From assembly GCA_002887195.1 (NCBI GenBank), contig PJAB01000380.1, forward strand, positions 1 through 28,362: a stretch of 28,362 nt of DNA. The letters run 5' to 3'. The translations under genes and the position numbers were made by a program. Under the pieces are notes generated by a model that made no database searches, was not told the DNA's origin, and saw nothing but the letters and a program-made list of their open reading frames with translations. Below are positions 10,701-18,028 of this stretch, in pieces (positions within the stretch are counted from its first letter, which is position 1; the number at the start of each line of letters is the position of its first letter). Origin of the DNA: Chrysochromulina parva (Eukaryota; Haptophyta; Prymnesiales; Chrysochromulinaceae).

Positions 10701-10750
10701 TGCCTTGCTGCATCTTCCGTACGTAACCGGTGCAGACCGTTCGCCCACAT
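7721..10750 (-). CDS. AAE3/Pcs60-like acyl-CoA ligase fused to acyltransferase-3 membrane domain, 1,009 aa
   Basis: Residues about 1-525 are an ANL (AMP-binding) ligase. It shows the ATP loop LLLHTSGTTAKPK (about 175-190), PLFHIHGL, QTYAMTES (about 322), the hinge region GDAGVIDADGHLVLAGRFKE (about 407-427) and the catalytic lysine motif PKGGTGKPLR (about 510-520). The HTSGTT loop, PLFHIHG and ANPLGPG most resemble the oxalate/medium-chain CoA ligase group (Pcs60, plant AAE3). After a Ser-rich linker without a recognisable carrier domain comes a roughly ten-helix acyltransferase-3 region, about 587-930, opening with LTAIRGIIGLLILIDHI, which keeps the family Arg and His. It ends with GQHSFELYLLQGP, where many relatives have His instead of Gln. 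The likely job is to make an acyl-CoA and pass the acyl group to a sugar or lipid at a membrane; the substrate is unknown. The frame stays open to 10939, but only TTG is available there. Confidence 0.88.
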   Translation of the reverse strand: MWANGLHRLRTEDAARQGFDSIVDLICGDAEHAAVLATDGRRALKYSELRRFVGETDVGRFGIAATDRMAVCIPNGPEAATAFLSLASRCGYGPLNPQMTVAELSFELEDLPAKAVVIQSGVNNEAVQEAAKALNVSIIELTPDVGVAGRFSLRACRLLNSSDSLPVLIASKRQDTCLLLHTSGTTAKPKVVPLTHENVGVGAQCIASTLKLSRLMVNLNLMPLFHIHGLSINVLASLSSGSSIIATSGFNAQSVFGSWLQSNPAPTWFSAVPTIFQLLLQEHRVRPTPVCLHQLCFLRSESAVLPLSVGEAIEELFGCYIAQTYAMTESMPIAANPLGPGRKIGSVGPSAGPTITLCDESGKPTIQGQRGEVCVKGACVTRGYELRAHMVIDPNKESFNVLHGLRTGDAGVIDADGHLVLAGRFKEIVNRGGEKISPFQIEHVLRRHPAVRDLIVFAIPHAQLGETVGVGVVLSMPCTPLSLDELCRFAERDLSRKWLPEAMVLLETIPKGGTGKPLRIGLAAKLGVEAIPCEMGADHQRTTSDIGSSDIGSSSSALLYGHNNTSSVHDSLALSSHKVPGCLDKGDTFTQSLTAIRGIIGLLILIDHIVNHGSSAPAATASRAPPNAGVTALIIASGFTSTTMLGMEPLWRSIEGRQRLRNWLLSRLDVVLFTAWSTMLMDYLILDVTGRASERESSLNLIDFHLPTSPLDFLGCATFLIYFYDPAMQCPNAAVWTVSALLFSWVLLPLVLLRFTHGVASAANDRGLLVAAAALQLLQTGVAVPTFHGPLAPFWQFSPPFFLVPFMLGVISGTLALRHKMHASRSLCLRVIGVSCWIMLPATYFFLPMAHERLLSVAATASSGFVAFILYDLSLGGFLARQLGDQTILIAVGQHSFELYLLQGPLWSLFRLLGAKSLSEELSLQMMLLYVLACMTFPVIWAREIQHPCSLWFRRQRKRLSRPSLNRMCAFCSSSWFKRGQDRASLATPSMPVEARTPPTHAGSSELAV

Positions 10751-11114
10751 TTCCGAGAATGGCGATGAGCAGCGGGCAACGACGCGCTGACGCTCTCGTC
10801 CCTCTTCGGGGGGAGGCCGACGACGATCGGTCCTCGATCGGACAACTCCAAACTTCGATGTTTCCGGAGAGGTCAGACGCGTTGCGCTCTTATCAGTGCG
10901 ACGCGCCGAACTAATGGACGACAGTTCGAGTACGAGCAACCACCTCTACATTTTCGAGGGCAAGAGCCGAAATGCAGAGCAATCTCTACCAACACGGCGG
11001 AAGCGCCGTCCCGCGCGCGCGAATGAACTCCGTGGCCTCAATGCCGTCGCCGAGGTCTCGGCCCCTGCCACGGTCTCTTCCGCTCGACGGCGACTCCAGC
11101 AATCCTAAACTCCA
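10751..11114. promoter_or_regulatory. Shared divergent promoter region, 364 nt
   Basis: This lies between the divergent ligase-acyltransferase gene and the GMP synthase gene, so it should contain both promoters and 5' UTRs. I see no TATA-like box or convincing motif. The ligase reading frame remains open through 10751-10939, so a non-ATG or spliced N-terminal extension cannot be excluded. Confidence 0.45.
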
Positions 11115-13465
11115 ATGTCAGATCAGTCGGGCCGCGAGTATCTTGCTGCGCACGGCGTCCAGGAGGCGTTGGCCGCGGCTGTGGCCGAGGTGCTGAGCAC
11201 TCACCCCGCCAACCCCATCCTGGCCATTTGCGACATCCTGGCCAAGCGTCCCCGCGTCAACGCCCCGCGATCGTCTGAGAAGGTCGTCATCCTAGATGCC
11301 GGCGCGCAATACGGCAAGGTGATCGACCGGCGGGTCCGCGAGCTCTCCATCGAGTGCGACCTGCTGCCACTGGATACGCCGGCGTCTAAGCTGGGCGAGT
11401 ATGCGGCCATCATCGTCTCGGGCGGCCCGAAGTCGGTAAACGCGGCCGACGCGCCCGCCTACGACCCCGCCATCTTCAAGCTCGGCAAGCCGCTGCTCGG
11501 CATCTGCTACGGGCTGCAGCTGCTAAATTACGCCCTCGGCGGCACGGTCGAGAAGAAGGCCAAGCGCGAGGATGGTCAATTCACGATCGACATCGCCGAG
11601 GGCTGCGCTCTATTCAAGGGCCTAGGCACGAGCACGCAGGTGCTGCTCACGCACGGCGACAGCGTCGATCAGGTGCCCGAGGGCTTCCGCGTCATCGCGC
11701 GCTCGGGCGACTTGATCGCTGGGATCGAGTGTGCTGAGCGCCAGCTGTATGGCGTGCAATTCCACCCCGAAGTGCGTGTCCTCTTGGGCTGATTGGCACT
11801 GATGAGCCTCTGATGAGCCTCTGATGAGCCTCTGACGAGCTTCTGATGAGCTTCTGATTGCTTCCCTCCTCAGGTGGACCTGTCGATCGACGGCATCGCG
11901 ATGCTACGCAACTTTCTGTATGGCGTGTGTGGCCTACACGGCCTGTACTCACCCGTCCACCGTGAGCAGCTTGCCATCAGCTACATCAACGAGGTGGTCG
12001 GGCCGTCGAAGAAGGTCTTATGCCTCGTCTCTGGCGGTGTCGACTCTTCCGTATGTGCGGCATTGATCAACAAGGCTGTTGGCCCCGAGCGACTGATCTG
12101 CCTGCACATCGATCATGGCTTTATGCGACACGACGAGTCAACCACAGTCGTCAAGGCGCTGTCCGCCCTCGGCGTGCCTATAGAAGTCCTCGACGCGAGC
12201 TCAACGTTTGCATGCGCGACAACGGATATCAAGGGTGCTCGGACGGGCGAGCTACAGCACACCGTCTCTCCCGAGGACAAGCGCAAGATCATCGGCGACA
12301 CCTTCATGGTAGTCACGCAGCAGCTCTGTGAGAAGAAGGGTCTTCAGGCTGCCGATGTCTTCCTAGCACAGGGTACGCTGCGCCCGGACCTGATCGAGTC
12401 GGCCTCCACGCTCGTCTCCACGAACGCCGAGTGCATCAAGACGCACCATAACGACACGCAGCTCGTGCGCCAGCTGCGCGATGAGGGACGCGTCCTCGAG
12501 CCACTGCGTGACTATCACAAGGACGAGGTGCGTGTGACTCTCTCTAGACGCGCTCCTGAGCACCATTGATTGCGTCTAATGGCCTCTGGTTGCATCATCT
12601 GATTGCATCGGATGGCGCCTGATGGCGTTTGATGGCGTCCTTCATCAGGTGCGAGAGCTTGGCGAGGCGCTCGGCTTGCCGACGGCACTCGTCTGGCGTC
12701 AACCTTTCCCCGGGCCGGGTCTCGCTATCCGCGTGCTGTGCGCCGATGCGCCGTACATCACGCCCGACTTTGACGCCGTGCAGGCGAAGCTCGTCGCCGA
12801 ATGCGCCGCGTGCTCCTCGCTCCCTGTCAAGCCGGTCCTACTGCCGGTGCGTACTGTGGGCGTGCAAGGCGACGTGGTTGACGAAGCGCACCGACTGATG
12901 GCATGCTGATCGCGTCCCTCATCAGGTACGTACTGTGGGCGTGCAAGGCGACGGGCGCTCGTATTCTTACCTCGCTGCGTTGACGATGGCGCACTCGCCG
13001 CACGGTTCATGGCCTCAGCTTCTTGAGCTCGCTCAGCTGCTGCCGACCAAGGTGCATCAGGTCAACCGCGTGTGCTTCCTGATGGGCGCGCCGCTCGACG
13101 AACCTCCTCGCGAGATCACGCCCACGTGCTTGTATAGCGCCAACGGCTTCGCGCCCCTAGAGCAACTCCGCGCAGCCGACAAGGTCGTCAACGACCTGTT
13201 GCTCAAGTATGGGCTACTGCGCTCGCTCGCACAGGTGCCAGTGACGCTCTTCCCGGTGGGCTTTGGCCTGGCGGGGGGCCGCTCCATTGGCATCCGTGCC
13301 TTCATTACGCGTGACTTTATGACGGGGCGTCCCGCCTGCCCCGGCAAGGACGTGCCTCTGGAGTGCCTGGACGAGATGGTGGCCCAGATCTGCGCCATCG
13401 AGGGTGTTGCGCGTGTGGCGCTGGACATCACGCCGAAGCCGCCCGCCACGACCGAGTGGGAGTGA
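11115..13465 (+). CDS. GUAA: GMP synthase (glutamine-hydrolysing), four exons, 682 aa
   Basis: It converts XMP to GMP with glutamine and ATP, the last step of guanylate synthesis. Exons are 11115-11771, 11874-12527, 12649-12846 and 12926-13465; joined, they stay in frame and all introns are phase 0. The glutaminase domain spans about 56-235, with nucleophile Cys131 in GICYG and HPE at 217-219. The ATP-pyrophosphatase loop SGGVDS is at 272-277, followed by RPDLIES and HHNDT. The C-terminal dimerisation/XMP-binding domain ends in [13 protein letters not shown], the usual eukaryotic end. Length matches the roughly 690 aa of animal enzymes. Before the glutaminase domain is an extra segment of about 45 residues resembling a Dpy-30/RIIa dimerisation motif ([19 protein letters not shown]). 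The 3' end is tandemly duplicated downstream. Confidence 0.96.
11772..11873 (+). other. GMP synthase intron 1 (102 nt)
   Basis: The donor is GTGCGT and the acceptor CCTCAG, placed because HPE joins VDLSIDG as in other GMP synthases. From 11800 to 11865 the intron is six 11-nt units of the type TGATGAGCCTC, ending in TGATTGCTTCC then CTCCTCAG. Each unit carries a CTGAT branch-point-like core. GTG occurs both at the donor and at the start of the next exon. Confidence 0.93.
12528..12648 (+). other. GMP synthase intron 2 (121 nt)
   Basis: The donor is GTGCGT and the acceptor CATCAG; HKDE joins [16 protein letters not shown] occurs at both exon-intron edges (12528 and 12649). The 3' two thirds, 12567-12640, consist of seven 10-11 nt units such as TGATTGCGTC and TGATGGCGTT. 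It ends with the same module as introns 1 and 3 (TGATGGCGTCC, then TTCATCAG). Confidence 0.93.
12847..12925 (+). other. GMP synthase intron 3 (79 nt), 5' part a copy of the following exon
   Basis: LLP joins [13 protein letters not shown], the conserved GMP synthase sequence. The first 28 nt of the intron (12847-12874) repeat the first 28 nt of exon 4 (12926-12953) with a single G/A difference, so the GTGCGT donor is itself a copy of the exon codons for Val-Arg. The remaining 51 nt (12875-12925) carry two TGAT units and the shared end TGATCGCGTCC, then CTCATCAG. Confidence 0.92.
12847..12953 (+). repeat. 28-bp direct repeat flanking intron 3 insert
   Basis: Copies are at 12847-12874 and 12926-12953, 27 of 28 identical. 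The one change falls in a third codon position (GTG versus GTA). Only the downstream copy is needed in the mature mRNA, because keeping both would duplicate VRTVGVQGD. Confidence 0.95.
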
Positions 13466-13655
13466 GGCGCCGAGGTGAGCACTTACATGCATGCCGAAGC
13501 CGCCCGCCACGACCGAGTGGGAGTGAGGCGCCGAGGTGAGCACTTACATGCATGCCGGAGCCACCCGCCACGACCGAATGGGAGAGAGGCGCCGAGGTGA
13601 GCACTTACATGCATGCCGGAGCCACCCGCCACGACCGAGGGGGAGTGGGAGGCGC
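13432..13655 (+). repeat. 61-bp tandem duplication of the GMP synthase 3' end (about 3.5 copies)
   Basis: Units start at 13432, 13493, 13554 and 13615. The first encodes the last residues of GMP synthase ([10 protein letters not shown]), the stop and about 28 nt of 3' flank. Unit 2 is nearly identical. Units 3 and 4 share new changes (CCGGAGCCACCC), and unit 4 breaks off after about 40 nt. The 61-nt period is not a multiple of three and the stop in unit 1 is intact, so the extra copies are 3' UTR or intergenic DNA. Confidence 0.95.
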
Positions 13656-13705
13656 CGCCGCGGGCGCGCGCGCGCGCACCGTCGTTGGCATGACGGTGGT
13701 GCTCA

Positions 13706-13785
13706 GGCTGTGGGGACTGGGAGGGTTGTGGGGACTGGGAGGGCTGTGGGGACTGGGAGGGCTGAGGGGACTGGGAGGGCTGAGG
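13706..13785 (+). repeat. 18-bp G-rich tandem array
   Basis: Four full units start at 13706, 13724, 13742 and 13760, each of the form GGYTGWGGGGACTGGGAG, followed by a partial fifth. Each unit carries GGGG and GGG runs at short spacing, so the + strand could form G-quadruplexes. Confidence 0.93.
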
Positions 13786-13862
13786 CAGCGTTGGAGGGGG
13801 AGCGGGCACAGATGGAGGACGCGATGGCGACGAGCGGCAGCAGCAGCGCGAAGGGGCCAGGT

Positions 13863-13998
13863 GCTCACATGACGAAACTCTACAGAGCTCCCATGACGAA
13901 ACTCTACAGTGCTCATATGACGAAACTCTACAGAGCTCCCATGACGAAACTTTACATCACAGGTGCTCACATGACGAAACTCTACAGAGCTCCCACAG
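13863..13998 (+). repeat. 24-bp tandem array, five units
   Basis: Units start at 13863, 13887, 13911, 13935 (extended by 6 nt) and 13965, with consensus GCTCMCATGACGAAACTC plus TACAGA. Units alternate between GCTCAC/GCTCAT and GCTCCC types, hinting at a 48-bp higher-order unit. In one frame they read as MTKLYRAP-like peptides, but that frame has no supported gene start. The following 13999-14349 shows nothing I can name. Confidence 0.93.
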
Positions 13999-14349
13999 GG
14001 GAGGGCGCACGAAGCCCCTCTGGCCGTTTTTCGCGCGGTTCGACGTGCCATCAGCCAGATGCGAACGGCGCGGCGCGCCCGCAGTGCAACCATGAGTGCA
14101 ACCCGCGGCTGGGTCGGGTTCCTTTTATGCTCTTGCTGGGCTCGTCGTCAACAACGTGTTGGGTGATGGTTTGTTTTTCAAGACTCCGAGCCGTCCATAA
14201 CGCAACCCTAAAGCACTAACTTTTTCATCCGACGAAACACGAAACGAAATGCGTTCCCACGAAACGTCACCCAAAGCGAAGCGTCAGGCCTCTCGCACGA
14301 TGCGTGCAGTCCAATCCACTTGACTCCATAAACAACCCAACGCAGCCGC

Positions 14350-15623
14350 ATGCAGGCCGTCCGCGATGCCTTCCCACTGGCCATGGTGAGCGAAACCTTT
14401 CCCCACGATGTGGACCAGCGCATAGACAAAATCCTTCTCGAATCGTGCACGACTCGATGGAGCGTCGGATACGCACAGTTCTGGTACGGCAGCAACCAAT
14501 TCCGTGAGGGGTACGACAAGGACCTGGAGCTCGTGGCCAACAGTATTGGCATCACCGCACTCATGCTCGCCGCCATGGAGGGCAACGTCGACGCCGCTCG
14601 GATCCTGCTCCGCCGCGGCGCAAGCGTCGGCCTGGTCAATTGCTACGGACGGACAGCCATCATCCTGGCGGCGATGGCCGGCCATGTGGAGATGGTTAAG
14701 CTGCTGCTGAGTGTTGACGCGCCGATCGACATCAGCGACGCCTTCGGGCGCGATGCGCTCGCGTGGGCCGAGGCGCGCGGGCACAAGCATGTGGCCATCC
14801 TCGTGCGCAAGCACGCGCACGAGCGGCGTGACTGGCGCATGGAGATGCTGCGCGAGCGCGAGGCGCATCGGGCGGCGATAGCGGGTAAGATGAGCTCTGG
14901 CAGCCCAAGCAGTGCCGGCGGTGCCATCGACGGCGCGCGTTACCAGCCTGGCGCCGATGCGGCGGTGGACGCGTCGTACGACGCGAGTGCACGCAGTGCG
15001 ACGAGCAGCGCGCGACGGGAGACGGCAGGTTCAAGTACCTCGTTCGCAGGGCCGTCGTACGCCGTGCCCACGTCGAGCCATGAGGCCGTCGGCTCCGCGC
15101 GCCACAACCGCGCGCCCTTCCGTCGCATCGGTCCCATTGGCTTCGGCGTGCTCTCCTCGCGCAAAGGAGCCCTACCAGCAGCAGTGGCGCAGAAGCACGG
15201 GCTTGCGCCGGTCGCGGGCGCGCCCGCTGCGGCGCCTGTGCTGAGCCCAACGAAGGCGTCCGCCAAGTCCTCCACCACCACCTCCACCGCCTCGAGCGTC
15301 AGCAGCGCGAGCGGTATCAGCAGCGCCGTCTCGGGCATCAGCAGCGCCGTCTCGGGCAGCTTCGCCTCGTCCTCCGCGACAAGCGTCGTCTCGGGCACTC
15401 CACCGGCTACGGGTCTTCGACCGGTAGGGAGCAGCGGCAGCGGCAGCAAGCCGAAGCCATCATCGGCAATCAGCAAGGGCATCCTCTCCGTGCGCTCGGC
15501 AGTGACGGCGCCGCGCCGCGGCTTCCTCTCGTCGCGTGCGAAGCCCACGAAGGGGGAGAAGGCCATCAGGGACGCGGCGAGTGCCTCGAGTGCCTCTGCA
15601 GGAGGAGCCGGTGCTGATGAGGA

Positions 15624-15656
<33 letters not shown>

Positions 15657-16386
15657 TTGGTTCGCGCGTACGTTCGGCGCGATGAGCAAGCGCACTCCGT
15701 CGCCCACACAGCCCACACAGGCGCTTCCCGGCGCTGCCGCCCCGACCAAGGGCCAGATGGCCGACGAGGGACCTCTCCCAGGTGACGAGGCAGCTCATCA
15801 GAATGCCCGGTGGGCAGCCGATGTGGCGAACTATGACGGCTCGGCGCGCACACAGGGCGCCAAGAGCTCCGTGCGCGGCTCTGCTCGCACGGATTTCTCT
15901 TCTGCGCGCTCGGCGGTGTTGTCGACGCGTTCCATGCCCGGCTTCATCTCAAAGTTCTCCCTCGGGAGTGCGGACGGCCGGCTAGGCGCTCGCGCCGGGT
16001 CGAGCACGAATCCGAATCTCGATCTCTTCCTGGCCACACAAAAGGCGCGGGAAGCCGGCGCGCACGGCGGAGCGACCTCGGATCGCGGCCCATCAAATGC
16101 CTGGGAGCCGTTGCCAATGGAGACGCTCCCCGACTCGATGGCGGCACGCCGGCACCACGACCGCGAGTGGGAGGAGCGACTGCGCATGAAGCACGAGCTA
16201 CGCTCTGTCGACTCCAAAAAGTTCCACTCGAGCCGCCGACGCCACTGGATGAGCTCATCGCGTCGGTGGATAGAGCGGCGTAAGGAGGTGAAGGCGTCGA
16301 TGACGCCCAAGGATAGGAAAGCCTCTCGCCTGCGCCTCTACTCGTCACCGAGGCACTACACGACCCAGCCGCGTGTCTACACGTGA
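14350..16386 (+). CDS. Ankyrin-repeat protein with long disordered basic tail, 678 aa
   Basis: Residues about 60-165 hold two clear ankyrin repeats plus a degenerate one: GITALMLAAMEGNVDAARIL, then GRTAIILAAMAGHVEMVKLL, then GRDALAWAEARGHKHVAILV. The N-terminal 60 residues are not recognised. From about 185 to 590 the chain is rich in Ser, Ala and Gly with basic patches. It has a small GISSAVS repeat around 318-332 and a run of 11 glycines encoded by a GGC microsatellite at 15627-15656. The last 60 residues are Arg/Lys-rich. Ankyrin repeats bind proteins; the partner is unknown. ATG 14350 opens the frame, but Met12 at 14383 has a better context (GCCATGG). A polyadenylation-like AATAAA lies 49 nt after the stop. 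Confidence 0.85.
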
Positions 16387-16434
16387 CGCGCGGCGCAACA
16401 TCGTTATGTGCACGCGGGATGTCAAATGCCGCTC

Positions 16435-16440
16435 AATAAA
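16435..16440 (+). promoter_or_regulatory. Possible polyadenylation signal AATAAA
   Basis: AATAAA lies 49 nt beyond the ankyrin gene stop, on the same strand and at a plausible distance. No other gene here has one so well placed, so the match may be chance. Confidence 0.4.
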
Positions 16441-16627
16441 GCATGACCTGTGTGTGTCGCGTGCGGCAGTGCGACGAAATCGACTGCCCGGGGTCCGGGG
16501 AGGCCAGTGGGCACATCTTGATTGCAAATTGATACGATACGTACGTTACTTCGCTTTAAATTACAGATAACACATCGGGAACAACTGGGCGACCCCGGGA
16601 TCCCGATCATAGTCGTCAGTGCTGGAC

Positions 16628-17479
16628 TCAGTGCAGGCAGTCGCCGCCTCCTCGTGCCACCCACGTGTCGACCAAGGCACACCACGCATCATCGGCCGGC
16701 CTTCCCGCTAGAATGGCCTCGGGCACCGCCTCGCACGGCAGATGCTCGTACAGCCGGCTGTACTCGCTCCCGACGAGCACGAACTTGGTGGAGAGGGAGT
16801 CGGCCTTGAGAAAGGGGCGGAGCAGTGTGAAGACTGACTTGAGGAAACGCGGCTCGTGCAAGACGTAGAGAACCGCCACACGCGCGGGGAAGCAGTCCTG
16901 TAGGATCGCGACGCCGCGCGCGACGTCAGCTCTCCCGAACCGCGAGAAGAGGCGTATCCCGAAGCCACGGAAGTCGAGCAGCAGTGCGATGCCATTCGTC
17001 TGTGCACCCGGTCGCTGGAGCGCGCGATGGAGCAAGTAGTATCCTGATCTTTGGTGTGCTTCGAGTGTGCCATTGGCAGGATCGAAGCGGTGCATCGACT
17101 GCGTGAGTACAACGTGCCCGTACCGATCGCGTGCGGTTAGGAGCGTGTTGAAGCCGGAGCGCAGAGCCGGAGCCACCGCCGCCGCGCACACGGCGCCAGG
17201 GCCGTGCCAGCCGACGCGCTCTCGGAAGGCGATATAGTTACATGTGAGCGTGTGCGCCTTGTCCAGCTGGTACCGTTTGGCGCGAAGGCACGCCCGCACG
17301 AAGCCACGCGCTGCCGCCGCCCTTGGTAGCAGCGCGGCGAGCTCCGCCTCGAGCTTCGCGCCTTCAAGAGCAGAGCCGCTCTCCGCTGCCACCACCCCCG
17401 CACGCCAGGTCACGCTGCCAGCGCCGAGCCAGGCGACGTTACCAGCAACGGCCGCTCCGGTTTGTTGCTTGCTGTCCAT
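16628..17479 (-). CDS. CRAL-TRIO (Sec14/TTPA-like) lipid-transfer protein, 283 aa
   Basis: The CRAL-TRIO N-terminal helices lie at about 55-92 (FVRACLRAKRYQLDKAHTL and FRERVGW). The lipid-binding domain spans about 115-260. It includes YGHVVLTQSMHRFDP, a hydrophobic strand IALLLDFRGFG (164-174), AILQDCFPARVAVLYVLHEP (191-210), LLRPFLKADSLSTKFVLVG (219-237) and LPCEAVPEAILAG, which replaces the usual LPxExGG ending. Such proteins carry a phospholipid, tocopherol or retinoid between membranes in the cytosol; the cargo is not predictable. ATG 17479 has a strong context (GCCATGG). The frame is open to an ATG at 17740, but that extension reads through 21-bp repeats and palindromes and looks non-coding. 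Confidence 0.9.
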   Translation of the reverse strand: MDSKQQTGAAVAGNVAWLGAGSVTWRAGVVAAESGSALEGAKLEAELAALLPRAAAARGFVRACLRAKRYQLDKAHTLTCNYIAFRERVGWHGPGAVCAAAVAPALRSGFNTLLTARDRYGHVVLTQSMHRFDPANGTLEAHQRSGYYLLHRALQRPGAQTNGIALLLDFRGFGIRLFSRFGRADVARGVAILQDCFPARVAVLYVLHEPRFLKSVFTLLRPFLKADSLSTKFVLVGSEYSRLYEHLPCEAVPEAILAGRPADDAWCALVDTWVARGGGDCLH

Positions 17480-18028
17480 GGCTGTCTGGGTGGTCAGCTT
17501 CGATGGCGGGCGGCCTGCCACACGACATTGCCACGAGCATTCCGAGAAGAGCGCGCTCGGTTTTCCTAAATGGAAGGCGGGCGAGAACCACGGAAGTGCT
17601 GCATTGTACTTGTAAGCAGTCAGTTCCCCATTGTACAATGCACCCAAGTCGGCATGTGGGGACCCAAAGTCGGCATGTGGGGACGCTCGCACGTACATGT
17701 ATGTACGAGCACGCGCCCAATGCACGCGCCATGTGCACATGCATGTGCATCAGATGTGCATGTCGCCCATGATGTCGACCCCACCCTCACGTCAGATCAC
17801 AGATGTCTCGTCTCACTTAGTTTGCCCACCTCAACAGAGTGCAGAGACTGAGCATCCGGGCCCGGGCCGCAGAGAGCCGGCGACGACCCGACGCATGGGC
17901 ACGACACAAACCACACAGCCCCCGCCCCCCATCCTGATCGGGATATCCTCATCATGTACACATGCTCCTTGCACTCGGTAATACGATTTTGTACATTCGC
18001 CCGTGCCCGCGCGACCCTCGCCTGTCAC
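17480..18028. other. Intergenic, 549 nt, with short repeats and palindromes
   Basis: This holds the promoter of the CRAL-TRIO gene and the 3' end of the SHIPPO gene. A 21-bp tandem duplication has copies of AAGTCGGCATGTGGGGAC at 17646-17663 and 17667-17684. An inverted repeat CGTACAT-GT-ATGTACG lies at 17692-17707 and a perfect 16-nt palindrome TGCACATGCATGTGCA at 17734-17749. The stretch 17728-17760 is mostly alternating purine-pyrimidine. Confidence 0.75.

Noticed and set aside
10751..10939. Extended N-terminus of the ligase-acyltransferase
   Set aside because: The frame is open but begins at TTG, and the residues are Arg/Ser-rich without resemblance to the family.
12871..12925. Intron 3 starting after the first 28-nt copy (GACGTGGTT)
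   Set aside because: It would keep both copies in the mRNA and duplicate VRTVGVQGD, which other GMP synthases do not have.
13536..14219. 227-codon frame as a gene
   Set aside because: It opens at GTG inside the 61-bp duplications, reads through three unrelated tandem arrays, and resembles no protein. It is kept only as a question about the 24-bp array.
17480..17740. Longer N-terminus for the CRAL-TRIO protein from the ATG at 17740
   Set aside because: The added 87 residues translate a 21-bp tandem repeat and palindromes. The ATG at 17479 has a strong context and gives a normal family start.
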